64,000 nucleotides of DNA from DASYTH01 sp045806965 (lineage in GTDB: Bacteria; Actinomycetota; Actinomycetes; Mycobacteriales; Pseudonocardiaceae), in NCBI GenBank assembly GCA_045806965.1, contig JBJMIG010000029.1:19305-83304 (forward strand), in the 5' to 3' direction. Within the stretch, counting starts at the first letter, position 1; the number at the start of each line of letters is the position of its first letter. Both the position numbers and the translations under genes were made by a program. A model generated the notes under the pieces. It made no database searches. It was given only the letters and a program-made list of their open reading frames with translations, and had not been told where the DNA came from. Shown in pieces: positions 25,493 to 33,035 of this stretch.

Positions 25493-26070
25493 CGAAGAGA
25501 CCCTCCTGTCTGTGTGTGTGCTGATGTGCCGGCCAGGCGGCCCGCCATCGCCGCCAGGTCCGCGCTGCTGTGCGGCCGGCCGACCTCGGTGACCTGCCCG
25601 TGCCGCACGGCGACCGCGGCCGGCGTGCTGCCGGGGAACATCTCGGCCGGGAAGTCCTCGAGTAGAACCACGTCCAGGTCCGTCAGGACGCCGGTGTCCA
25701 GGTAGCGCAGCGCGCTGGTGCGGGCGTCGGCCAACACCACGACGAACCGGATCCCGGCGGGCGGACCGGTGACCGCGAACTCCTCCACGGCCTCCTGGGT
25801 CGACTTGCACGGAGTGCAGGACGGCGAATAGAAGACGATCAGCTGCGGAATGTCCCGGCTGCCACCGATTCGCACGGCCCGGCCGGGCTCCGCGGCGTGC
25901 CGCACCTCCCGTCCGGGGGCCGCCATGCCGGGCCGCGGACCCGGTGCGGCGAGGACGCCATCCCCGGCCAGCGACCGGCCGTGGTGGCGCAGCAGGACGA
26001 CGACGATGCTCGACAACAGCGCGATCACCAGCCACTGCAACACCATCGAGACGACCCAGATCGCACTCAT
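25489..26070 (-). CDS. MauD-like membrane thioredoxin
   Basis: 193 residues. An N-terminal transmembrane anchor (LQWLVIALLSSIVVVLLRHH) places the thioredoxin fold outside the cytoplasm. The redox motif is FYSPSCTPCKSTQEAVEEF (CxxC with Thr-Pro), followed by FVVVLADA and a cis-Pro region PGSTPAAVAV. In the methylamine system MauD matures a disulfide-rich subunit. Here it overlaps the MauE-like gene upstream and the 14-Cys Tat protein downstream by ATGA on both sides, indicating a dedicated operon. Confidence 0.88.
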   Translation of the reverse strand: MSAIWVVSMVLQWLVIALLSSIVVVLLRHHGRSLAGDGVLAAPGPRPGMAAPGREVRHAAEPGRAVRIGGSRDIPQLIVFYSPSCTPCKSTQEAVEEFAVTGPPAGIRFVVVLADARTSALRYLDTGVLTDLDVVLLEDFPAEMFPGSTPAAVAVRHGQVTEVGRPHSSADLAAMAGRLAGTSAHTQTGGSLR

Positions 26071-26600
26071 CGGACTCGCCGCCACGTTGCCAGCGCGAGA
26101 CCGCAATGCCAGCACAGCACCACGCCGAGGGCGACGGTTGCCTGCGCCAGCAGGGTTGCGGGACTGGAAAGCCACCAACCCGAACGGTCCGCCGCGAACG
26201 CCGCGATGGCCAGTGCGGCCACCAGCAACCCTGCGGTACGCACCCACGCGAGTTGGCCCGGCATCGTGTCCGGGCCGCCGAAGCAGCCGCACCCGGAGTA
26301 CCCGGCTCGGCGCAACACCGCCTGTGCGACCAGGAACGTACCGAGCAGGACGGTGGCCGCCAGTCCCGCCGGCCGTGCGGCCACGCCGCTGACCAGCCAC
26401 CCGGCCAGTCCGATCTCCACCATCGGAACCACCACCCGCGCCGGCCGGCGCAGGCCGGCCGGCAACAGAACCGCAAGGGAAGCGTCGAACTCGGCGGCCG
26501 TACGCATCTTCGCCGCGCCGGCCCAGCCCAGAACCGCGGCCAGAATCACCGCCAACGCACCGGCGAACTCGCCGGTCACCGGCGTGCTGCCGCTCACCAT
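26067..26600 (-). CDS. MauE/DoxX-type redox membrane protein
   Basis: 177 residues with four to five hydrophobic helices. Features include GWAGAAKMRTAAEFDASLAV near the start and RRAGYSGCGCFGGPDTMP in the loop after helix 3, the CxC-F-G pattern characteristic of MauE-like proteins. A single Cys in the last helix (LCWHCGLAL gives two) completes the set. MauE proteins pass electrons or oxidising power across the membrane to MauD-like thioredoxins. It overlaps the secreted-protein gene upstream by 7 bp. Confidence 0.88.
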   Translation of the reverse strand: MVSGSTPVTGEFAGALAVILAAVLGWAGAAKMRTAAEFDASLAVLLPAGLRRPARVVVPMVEIGLAGWLVSGVAARPAGLAATVLLGTFLVAQAVLRRAGYSGCGCFGGPDTMPGQLAWVRTAGLLVAALAIAAFAADRSGWWLSSPATLLAQATVALGVVLCWHCGLALATWRRVR

Positions 26601-26881
26601 GTGCCGAATTCCAGGCAGATGTTCTGGGCCCAGGCCGGAGGCTTGTCTGGATGGTCGGCCGAGTAGGCTGACGACCAGTTCTCAGTTTGCTCGATTATGC
26701 GTACCCGCTCGCCTTGGGCGAACGGACGAGGCATTTCGGGAATCATACTGTTGCAGACGTATGTAGCATGGCTGGGATCACCGGAATGAATGGTCGGTTC
26801 GGCATCCGAAGCCGATCCGACCCCGCCGAGCAGTGTGATCGAAGTGCCGGCGATGATAGCGACAGCATACCGCCGCATCAT
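26594..26881 (-). CDS. Small secreted SH3-like protein, two cysteines
   Basis: 95 residues. The signal peptide RRYAVAIIAGTSITLLGGVG is followed by SASDA. The mature part has the SH3b-like run FAQGERVRIIEQTENWSSAY and one cysteine near each end (TYVCNSM and NICLEF), consistent with one disulfide. It starts the coupled run into the MauE-like gene. A start-site caveat: two adjacent ATGs (MM) exist. Confidence 0.75.
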   Translation of the reverse strand: MMRRYAVAIIAGTSITLLGGVGSASDAEPTIHSGDPSHATYVCNSMIPEMPRPFAQGERVRIIEQTENWSSAYSADHPDKPPAWAQNICLEFGTW

Positions 26882-26907
26882 GATCTCCTCAATTCACTCG
26901 TGATACC

Positions 26908-26954
26908 GGTGACAACACCGGTGCCGGCCGGCCGCCGGCACCGGTGTTGTCACC
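26908..26954. terminator. 21-bp perfect hairpin between secreted-protein genes
   Basis: 26908-26928 is perfectly complementary to 26934-26954 with a 5-base loop. It begins 7 bp past the stop of the 104-residue gene and ends 27 bp before the start of the 95-residue gene. It may terminate the first transcript with partial read-through, or act as a processing stem setting unequal expression. Confidence 0.7.
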
Positions 26955-26960
26955 AGCAGA

Positions 26961-27275
26961 TCAGAACGGGCAGTTCAGGTCGCTCTGTGGCACCCAGCCG
27001 TCGCTGTGGCCGTCGCCGTGACCCTGGTACCAGTTGTACCCGTTGAACCATTCGGCGCCGGTAAGGCGGAATCCTGACCCCTCCGGCAGGCCGTACAAAT
27101 GGTTGTTCGGGCTCACGTCGGGACTGGTGCGCACGATCGTGAATTTGTTGGTGAGGCAAACGACCCCCGGAGGTGCCGCTGACGCCGAACCCGCCGCGAC
27201 GAACGCCAACGCCGTGGCCGTGGCCGTGGCGGCCAGGCCGGCTGCGGCATGCCGTACCAGTGTCCTCCCGGACAT
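26961..27275 (-). CDS. Small secreted SH3-like protein, two cysteines
   Basis: 104 residues. The signal peptide is AAAGLAATATATALAFVAAG followed by SASAAPP. The mature domain (about 70 residues) shows SH3b-like sequence RLTGAEWFNGYNWYQGHGDG and DGWVPQSDLNCPF, plus GVVCLTNKF at its start, so the two cysteines bracket the fold. It leads the secreted-protein/MauE/MauD cluster. Expression is probably separate from the rest because of the strong hairpin after its stop. Confidence 0.8.
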   Translation of the reverse strand: MSGRTLVRHAAAGLAATATATALAFVAAGSASAAPPGVVCLTNKFTIVRTSPDVSPNNHLYGLPEGSGFRLTGAEWFNGYNWYQGHGDGHSDGWVPQSDLNCPF

Positions 27276-27823
27276 AATGCTCCTTTCCTCGCACTGCCCT
27301 CGCCATCGGTAATGGCGTCAAAAGGCATGACTTGGCCAGAAAACAGCAGCCGGGCCGGCGCGGCAACCGAACCTGGAAACCACTGAAAATCACTGAGGTG
27401 ATCTGAACAAGATCCATTGTCGGCGGCTGTGTCCGCTCCCAACACCAACGATTCCTACGGGCTCGAACCCCTGGTCATGGCCATCCCGCGATCAAGTCAC
27501 GACGCGGCCGCGCCGGCGCAAACCAGCCAAGCGCCATGTCGATGAGGCTGACGACCAGACCGATCTCCGTAGCTGGGCTGGAGATCGTCGTCGTCCCCCG
27601 GAGCGCGCTCGTCGCCGAATTGGCCCCGGCACACCGCCGCGCCGAGGATCGAGCGGCCTGACCGCCCAAGCCCGCTATCAGGATCGGTGGGTGAGAATGG
27701 TCTGCCAACCGCCGGTCGGGAGTCAGTATCGGCTGCCGGCTGCCGGCTGCCGGCTGGTAGCGGCGGAAGGCGTGCTACCAACCACAACCCAGCGCCGAGG
27801 TGCCTCGCCCAGCGAAGCGATCG
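27276..27823. other. Intergenic region with a short tandem repeat
   Basis: About 550 bp with no supported gene. It contains a tandem repeat of GGCTGCC (three full copies plus a partial) around 27731-27756 and the promoter region of the secreted-protein gene. Short frames on both strands lack family features. Confidence 0.4.
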
Positions 27824-28207
27824 TCAGGGGGTGGCGGGTTGGAACAGTTCGACGAGGTTGCCGGCGGGGTCGGTGAGGAGGATCTGGCGGCCGCCGGGAC
27901 CGGTGATCACATCACTGCGGAGGGGGAGGTTGGCGTTGCGCAGTCGGGTGATCTCGGTGTCGAGATCGTCGACGATGAGGTGGATGCGGTTGTGGCCCGG
28001 GGTGGCGGCGTCGCCGGGGGTGGCGCGGGCGCCGGAACTGGCCGGGCCGGAGAGTAGCAGGCGCAGCGGACCCCGGAGGACGTCGGCGAAGGCGGGTGCG
28101 GCGTTGGTGTTGAGGGTGAAACCGAGGTGGGTGGTGTAGAAGTCGATGGCGGCCTGCACGTCGTCGACCAGGTACCGAACGCTGGCGTATTGGTCGGTGG
28201 CGGTCAT
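27824..28207 (-). CDS. VOC family protein in the arsenic-type operon
   Basis: 127 residues with VOC repeats: ASVRYLVDDVQAAIDFYTTH, then RIHLIVDDLDTEITRLRNAN and ILLTDPAGNLVELFQP. The start overlaps the stop of the ArsR/reductase fusion (ATGA at 28204-28207). VOC proteins of arsenic operons can be ArsI C-As lyases, but the vicinal cysteines of ArsI are absent, so another role is likely. Confidence 0.85.
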   Translation of the reverse strand: MTATDQYASVRYLVDDVQAAIDFYTTHLGFTLNTNAAPAFADVLRGPLRLLLSGPASSGARATPGDAATPGHNRIHLIVDDLDTEITRLRNANLPLRSDVITGPGGRQILLTDPAGNLVELFQPATP

Positions 28208-28935
28208 GGTGTGGACCTCCTGAGGGTGGGCAGCAGGTGCCGGATGCGGGTGTCGATGTCGGTCGCGGTGTGTTGGAAGCGGCGGTAGCCGGCCCCGGGA
28301 TCGGCGATGCTCCAGTGGGCGCGCCGCGGGCGGTGGTTGAAGTCGGGGCAGCTTTCGCGGGCCTTGTCGCACAGGGTGATCACGTGGTCGAACCGGCGGT
28401 GCACCATCGTTTTCAGGTGCCGGGGGCGGTGGTCGGCGATGTCGATGCCGAAGGTCTCGCGCAGCACGCGTCCGGTGTTGGAGTGCAGGTGGGGCTTGGG
28501 TTGGGTGCCGGCGCTGGTGGTGTGCACCCGGCCGGCGGTGTGGTGGCGCAGGAGGGCCTCGGCGATGGGCGAGCGGGTGCTGTTTCCGGTGCACACGAAC
28601 AGCACGGTGAGCCGCCGGGCTGGCGGTGGCTCTGGGGCGGTCTGCGCTCCCAGGGCCGGGTGCAGCGCGGTGCCGGTTTCGGTCAACGCGGTGGCGCACC
28701 GGTCCAGGTCGAGGTGGTAGTAGCTGTCGCGGCCGTCGAAGCTGCTGCGGGTCGCGGTCACCAGGCCGCCGTCGCGGAGCAGTCGCAGGTGGTAGGAGAC
28801 CAGGTTCTGCGGCGTCTCGAGCAGGGTGGCCAGTTCACGCACGCGGTAGTCGCCGCAGCCGAGGTGGGTGAGCAGGCGCCAGCGCAGTGGGTGGGCCACC
28901 AGCCCGACGAACGGCGGCGGGTCCGATGCCGTCAT
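28204..28935 (-). CDS. ArsR-type HTH fused to a low-molecular-weight-phosphatase arsenate reductase
   Basis: 243 residues in two parts. Residues 1-95 are an ArsR winged helix (HPLRWRLLTHLGCGDYRVRE, then LVSYHLRLLRDGGLVTATRS). Residues 108-240 are a LMW-PTP/ArsC domain with the P-loop VCTGNSTRSPIAEALL (CX5R). The acid region SIADPGAG near residue 213 and ITLCDKARESCPDF suggest the second redox cysteine of thioredoxin-type arsenate reductases. Sensor and enzyme in one chain are known in actinobacteria. An ATCAA-N6-TTGAT operator lies just upstream. No efflux gene is adjacent. Confidence 0.9.
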   Translation of the reverse strand: MTASDPPPFVGLVAHPLRWRLLTHLGCGDYRVRELATLLETPQNLVSYHLRLLRDGGLVTATRSSFDGRDSYYHLDLDRCATALTETGTALHPALGAQTAPEPPPARRLTVLFVCTGNSTRSPIAEALLRHHTAGRVHTTSAGTQPKPHLHSNTGRVLRETFGIDIADHRPRHLKTMVHRRFDHVITLCDKARESCPDFNHRPRRAHWSIADPGAGYRRFQHTATDIDTRIRHLLPTLRRSTP

Positions 28936-28960
28936 GCCGTGGACGATACATCACATCAGT

Positions 28961-28990
28961 TTGATCCATCAAACCTGCTTGATGGATCAA
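28961..28990. promoter_or_regulatory. ArsR-type operator palindrome
   Basis: TTGATCCATCAA and its exact reverse complement TTGATGGATCAA flank a 6-bp spacer, 26 bp upstream of the ArsR-fusion start. The centre reads ATCAA-N6-TTGAT, the known ArsR/SmtB-family consensus. Autoregulation by the fusion protein is likely. Confidence 0.8.
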
Positions 28991-29176
28991 CCGATCGCCA
29001 GGCACGTCCTGCGTGATCCGAGCAACACACCCAAGCCTCCCCGACTCACTCACTGTCCATATGCGACATGCCGACCTCGCGGACGATCCGGGCCGGTCCG
29101 CACCGAACTCTCGGCCGAACCGCCGTCGCTTCCGCGCCCGGCGCACCCCGGGAGCGAGATCTCGAGGCGAACTGGC

Positions 29177-30319
29177 TCAAACCGGCAACGCCTCGGCGGT
29201 GCGTGCGGCTGGCACGTCGCTCAGCAGGCTTCGCTGTTCCAGGTAGGGGCGAACGCCCTCGGCGAACCAGTAGGCCTCCTCGAGGTGGGGGTAGCCGGAG
29301 AGGATGAACTCGTCGATGCCAAGTGAGTGGTATTCCTCGATGAGGCTCGCTACCTCCTCGTGGCTGCCGACCAGGGCGGTGCCGGCGCCACCGCGGACCA
29401 GGCCGATGCCGGCCCAGAGGTTTGGATAGATCTCCAGGCCGCGCACGCCGCGCTCGGCGGCACCGTTGTGCAGCGCGACCATGCGCTGCTGTCCGACGGA
29501 TTCGCTGGCGGCGAGCTGTTGCTGTGCCCTGCGGACCTGTTCCGGTTCCAGCGAGTCGAGCAGCTTTCGGGCTTCCGCCCAGGCCTCAGCCGAGGTGTCC
29601 CTGGACAGGGTGTGCAGCCGAATTCCGAAGCGCACGGTACGGCCGGCCCGCTCGCCGAGCGCGCGAACCTTGGCGATCTTCTTGGCGACCTGTTCGGGTG
29701 GTTCCCCCCAGGTGAGATAGACGTCGGCATGGCGGGCGGCGACCGGGAGCGCGGCCGGCGATGACCCGCCGAAGTAGACCCGGGGTACCGGGTTCGGGGC
29801 GGCGAGCAGGGTGGCTCCGTCGACCCGCAGATGCTCGCCGGTGAAGCTGAACGGTGTGCCGCTCCACACTCCTCGCACGATGGTGAGGAACTCGTCGGTG
29901 CGGGCGTACCGGGCGTCGTGGTCGTGGTAGTCGCCGAACCGTTGTTGCTCAACGGCATCGCCGCCGGTGACGATGTTGAGCAGCAGCCGGCCTCGGGAGA
30001 TGCGTTGGTAGGTTCCGGCCATCTGGGCGGCCAGCGTCGGTGAGATCACCCCAGGCCGGAACGCCACCAGGAACTTCAGCCGGGAGGTCTCTCTGATCAG
30101 CGCGGCGGTAGTCAGCCAGGCGTCCTCGCACCAGGTGCCGGTCGGGGTGAGCACGCCTTCGAACCCGAGTTGCTCGGCGGCCCTGGCGATTTGGGCGAGA
30201 TAGTCGATATCGGCCTCACGGGGTGCGCCGGGACCGAGAGATCGGTTGGCGTGGAAGCGTTCCACGATGGTGCGGCCATCGCCGGAGGTGGGCAGGAACC
30301 AGTGCAGGCGAATGCTCAT
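29177..30319 (-). CDS. ssuD: FMNH2-dependent alkanesulfonate monooxygenase
   Basis: 380 residues, the normal SsuD length. LLM-fold markers: MSIRLHWFLPTSGDGRTIVE, AEQLGFEGVLTPTGTWCED, LKFLVAFRPGVISPTLAAQM and GRLLLNIVTGGDAVEQQRFG. The enzyme oxygenates alkanesulfonates with reduced flavin to release sulfite in the cytoplasm. The ATG at 30319 overlaps the ssuA stop (ATGA); the long upstream frame is spurious. The partner reductase ssuE is encoded at 33036-33581. Confidence 0.93.
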   Translation of the reverse strand: MSIRLHWFLPTSGDGRTIVERFHANRSLGPGAPREADIDYLAQIARAAEQLGFEGVLTPTGTWCEDAWLTTAALIRETSRLKFLVAFRPGVISPTLAAQMAGTYQRISRGRLLLNIVTGGDAVEQQRFGDYHDHDARYARTDEFLTIVRGVWSGTPFSFTGEHLRVDGATLLAAPNPVPRVYFGGSSPAALPVAARHADVYLTWGEPPEQVAKKIAKVRALGERAGRTVRFGIRLHTLSRDTSAEAWAEARKLLDSLEPEQVRRAQQQLAASESVGQQRMVALHNGAAERGVRGLEIYPNLWAGIGLVRGGAGTALVGSHEEVASLIEEYHSLGIDEFILSGYPHLEEAYWFAEGVRPYLEQRSLLSDVPAARTAEALPV

Positions 30320-31329
30320 CGGATGCTGTCCTTGATCGTGTTGAGGTCGTTGGCATAGCGCCGGTTGACGGCCCGGGCGAAGTCCACCTTTCCCGGGAGC
30401 ACCCCGTCGGCGGTGAACGCATCGGCGAGTTCTTGCTCGGATTTGATGACCGTGTCGTCCAGCGGTACCAGCAGGTCCGGTCCGGCGTCGACGGCGGCAC
30501 GGGCCACCTCGATGGACAGGCCGGTCTCCGCGGCCCACGCCGTCGCCCACTCCTCGCGGTGCGTGTCGGCCCAGATCTGGGCCTTGGCATGCCGGATGAG
30601 GTAGTCGCGGATGGCGGAGTTGCGACCGGCGTCGGCCAGCGCGCTCGTGCCGGCCACCTGGAAGGTGTAGCCGTTGGCGGTTCCGGTGCCGTCGACGAGC
30701 ACCCTCGCCTTGGCCTCGAGCCTGGCCTGTGAGGTGTAGGGATCCCACGTCGCCCAGGCGTCGATCTGCCGCTGGGTGAATGCACCGTAGGCGTCGGCCG
30801 GTTGCAGGAAGGACACCTTGACGTCCTTTGTGGACAAGCCGACCTTGCGCAGGTTGAGCAACACCTGACCATGGGCCGAGCTGCCCTTGGCGACGCCGAT
30901 GGTCTTGCCGCGCAACTGGGTGACGTCGTGCAGCGGCGAGTCGGCCGGTACCAGGAGGGCGTCGCTGGCGACGTTGCCCCGCGCGCTACTGACGATGGCG
31001 ATCTTGGCATTGGCCGCGGCGGCGAAGATCGGCGGCGTGTTGCCGACTCCGCCGATGTCGACGCCGCCTGCCGACACCGCCTCCAACAGCGGCGGCCCGG
31101 AGGTGAACGTCGACCACTCGATCCGGTAAGGCACGTCGCTGAGCAGGCCGGCGGCCTTGAGCAGGGACTGTGCTCCGCCCTTCTGGTCGCCGACCCGCAG
31201 GGTGACCTTGGTCAGGTCGGTGGCGTTGACCGGGGGTGGTTCGGCCGAACCGGCTTGGTCGGCCTGACCGCCGCAGCCGGCCAGCATCAAGGCGGCGGCG
31301 ACGAGGATGATCAGCTTAGGTCGTGGCAT
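30316..31329 (-). CDS. ssuA: Aliphatic sulfonate ABC transporter binding lipoprotein
   Basis: 337 residues. The lipoprotein signal LIILVAAALMLAGCGGQADQ has the lipobox LAGC. The mature part is a periplasmic-binding-type protein (VTLRVGDQKGGAQSLLKAAG; GVDIGGVGNTPPIFAAAANA; AWATWDPYTSQARLEAKAR) of the NMT1/SsuA class. It delivers sulfonates to SsuBC. It overlaps ssuB by 14 bp and ssuD by 4 bp. Confidence 0.92.
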   Translation of the reverse strand: MPRPKLIILVAAALMLAGCGGQADQAGSAEPPPVNATDLTKVTLRVGDQKGGAQSLLKAAGLLSDVPYRIEWSTFTSGPPLLEAVSAGGVDIGGVGNTPPIFAAAANAKIAIVSSARGNVASDALLVPADSPLHDVTQLRGKTIGVAKGSSAHGQVLLNLRKVGLSTKDVKVSFLQPADAYGAFTQRQIDAWATWDPYTSQARLEAKARVLVDGTGTANGYTFQVAGTSALADAGRNSAIRDYLIRHAKAQIWADTHREEWATAWAAETGLSIEVARAAVDAGPDLLVPLDDTVIKSEQELADAFTADGVLPGKVDFARAVNRRYANDLNTIKDSIR

Positions 31330-32026
31330 GTTTGGTCACTCCCAGGTCCGCGAGCACCCGGCCGCGGAGGTCGATGTGGTCGGCGAGCCGGCGTGGTCTC
31401 GGCTGATCGAGCGCGTGTTCGGCGGAGATCAGTCCGTTGTCAAGGATCAGCATCCGGTCGGCAAGCAGCAGTGCTTCGTCGACATCGTGGGTGACCAGCA
31501 GCACGGCCGGCCGGTGCCGCTGCCACAGATCCTCGACCAAGCGGTGCATGGCGAGCCGGGTCAACGCGTCCAGTGCGCCGAACGGCTCGTCGAGCAGCAA
31601 CAGGTCCGGTTCCCTGACCAGTGCTCTGGCCAGGGACAGGCGTTGGGCCTCGCCACCGGACAGGGTCCGCGGCCAGGCGTCGGCGTGATCGGAGAGCCGC
31701 ACCTCGGCCAGCGCCCGCTCAGCCGTGGCTCGGTCGGCGGTGGTGCCGCGCAGGCCGAGCACGACGTTGCGCCAGACCCGCCGCCACGGCAACAACCTCG
31801 GCTGCTGGAAGGCCACCGAGACCGTGCCGTGTACGGTCGCCCGGCCGGTGATGCTCGAGTCCAGCCCGGCCAGGATCCGCAGCAGCGTGGACTTTCCCGA
31901 ACCACTCCGGCCGAGCAGCGCGACGAACTCGCCGGAAGCGATCGTGAGATCCAACGCGGACAGCACAGTTCGGTCGCCGAACCGCTTGGTGAGTCCGGCC
32001 ACCTCGACGCTCAGCCGTTGCGCCAC
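31316..32026 (-). CDS. ssuB: Sulfonate ABC transporter ATPase
   Basis: 236 residues from GTG 32026. All ABC motifs are present: ALLGRSGSGKSTLLRILAGL (Walker A), Q-loop FQQPRLLPWR, signature LSGGEAQRLSLARAL, Walker B LLLLDEPFGALD and H-loop VTHD. The start is chosen for a 16-bp overlap with ssuC; the longer frame to 32506 is an ssuC shadow. It drives uptake through SsuC. Confidence 0.92.
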   Translation of the reverse strand: MAQRLSVEVAGLTKRFGDRTVLSALDLTIASGEFVALLGRSGSGKSTLLRILAGLDSSITGRATVHGTVSVAFQQPRLLPWRRVWRNVVLGLRGTTADRATAERALAEVRLSDHADAWPRTLSGGEAQRLSLARALVREPDLLLLDEPFGALDALTRLAMHRLVEDLWQRHRPAVLLVTHDVDEALLLADRMLILDNGLISAEHALDQPRPRRLADHIDLRGRVLADLGVTKHATT

Positions 32027-32835
32027 CGCAAAGCCCTCCGTTCCAGAAGCCGGACCAGTGCGTCGGTGATCAGGCCGAGCGCGGCGTAGACGATCAGACC
32101 CACGACGATCACATCGGTGCGGAGGAACTCGCGGGCGTTGTTGATCAGATAGCCGAGGCCCGCGTCTGCGTTGACGGTCTCTCCGACGATCAGCGCCAAC
32201 CATGCGACGCCGAGCGACTGCCGAAGTCCGACAAGGGTTTGCGGCACGGCCGACGGCAGCACCACGTGCCAGAGCCGCTCCAACCGGGTGTAGCCGAGCG
32301 CCGTGGTCGCTTCGACGAGCTGGTCGTCGACGCCGCGGATACCGGAGTGGACATTGAGGTAGAGCGGAAAGGCCACGCCGAGCGCCACCAGGATGATCTT
32401 GGGCTCCTCGCCGATGCCGAACCAGAGGATCAGCAACGGGATCAGGCCGAGGAACGGTAGCGTGCGAAGCATCTGCACCGGTGGGTCGATCAACACGTTG
32501 GCCCACCCGGACAGTCCAGCGCCGATGCCGAGCAACAGAGCGATCCCCGCGCCGACAAGGAATCCGAGGCCGACCCGGGTGATCGACACCGCGAACGCCG
32601 TGCCGAGCTCACCGCTTCGCACGAGGTCCACCCCGGAGCGCAGCACCGTCCACGGTGAACTGAGCTTGTCCGGCGGCAGCGCACCGGCGGCGCTCGCCGC
32701 CTGCCAGATCGCGACCAGTGCGACCGGGCTGATCCACCGCCGCAGATCCGGCAGTCTCCGGTGTCTGCCGACAGACCGATCAACCTCTGTGGCGGTTCGC
32801 GGTGGCGCGGGTGAGTCCAGAGCCGAAATCGACAT
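32011..32835 (-). CDS. ssuC: Sulfonate ABC transporter permease
   Basis: 274 residues with about six transmembrane helices and the binding-protein-dependent EAA loop (EATTALGYTRLERLWHVVLP followed by SAVPQTLVGLRQ). First gene of ssuCBAD. It is preceded by a 26-codon leader peptide gene, 82 bp upstream of its ATG. Confidence 0.92.
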   Translation of the reverse strand: MSISALDSPAPPRTATEVDRSVGRHRRLPDLRRWISPVALVAIWQAASAAGALPPDKLSSPWTVLRSGVDLVRSGELGTAFAVSITRVGLGFLVGAGIALLLGIGAGLSGWANVLIDPPVQMLRTLPFLGLIPLLILWFGIGEEPKIILVALGVAFPLYLNVHSGIRGVDDQLVEATTALGYTRLERLWHVVLPSAVPQTLVGLRQSLGVAWLALIVGETVNADAGLGYLINNAREFLRTDVIVVGLIVYAALGLITDALVRLLERRALRWRNG

Positions 32836-32917
32836 GGATTTCTCCCAGCAGGGTATGAAAACACGAGCAGGCGGACCGCGATGTCAGCCGTGGCGAAGGA
32901 AAGTCAACGAGACGCGA

Positions 32918-32998
32918 TCAGCGAATCGGACAGATCGCGCTGGCCTGCCGCCGAAGATCGACGTGCAGGCGGTACACCAGAAGGTCCCCGCGAGTCAT
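32918..32998 (-). CDS. Putative sulfur-operon leader peptide upstream of ssuC
   Basis: A 26-codon frame from ATG 32998 to TGA 32918-32920: MTRGDLLVYR, LHVDLRRQAS, AICPIR. The core LHVDLRRQASAIC matches the actinobacterial 'putative leader peptide' pattern (R/L-HVDL-R...-SA-C-R) found before sulfur-assimilation genes. It ends 82 bp before ssuC. The single Cys near the end and following Arg fit a model in which ribosome progress at the Cys codon reports cysteine supply and controls the operon. The mechanism is inferred. Confidence 0.75.
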   Translation of the reverse strand: MTRGDLLVYRLHVDLRRQASAICPIR

Positions 32999-33035
32999 GG
33001 CAATGATCGTCACTGCTCGCCGTCGCGTGTGTCAA

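Noticed and set aside
24533..26476. A single 647-codon minus-strand frame across the Cys cluster
   Set aside because: It joins the Tat protein frame to antisense-like sequence of MauD/MauE; the Tat gene has its own ribosome site and Tat signal at 25492.
24533..26600. Methylamine dehydrogenase operon
   Set aside because: MauE- and MauD-like genes are present, but the exported protein lacks MauA sequence features and no heavy-chain or MauG gene is near.
27455..27475. tRNA-like T-loop on the minus strand (GGGGTTCGAGCCC)
   Set aside because: The adjacent arms do not pair and no anticodon arm fits; treated as chance.
27731..27756. GGCTGCC tandem repeat as a CRISPR or VNTR
   Set aside because: Only three and a half 7-bp units, no spacers; too small to call.
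29177..30748. 523-codon ssuD with N-terminal extension
   Set aside because: The extension overlaps ssuA in another frame; normal SsuD length starts at 30319.
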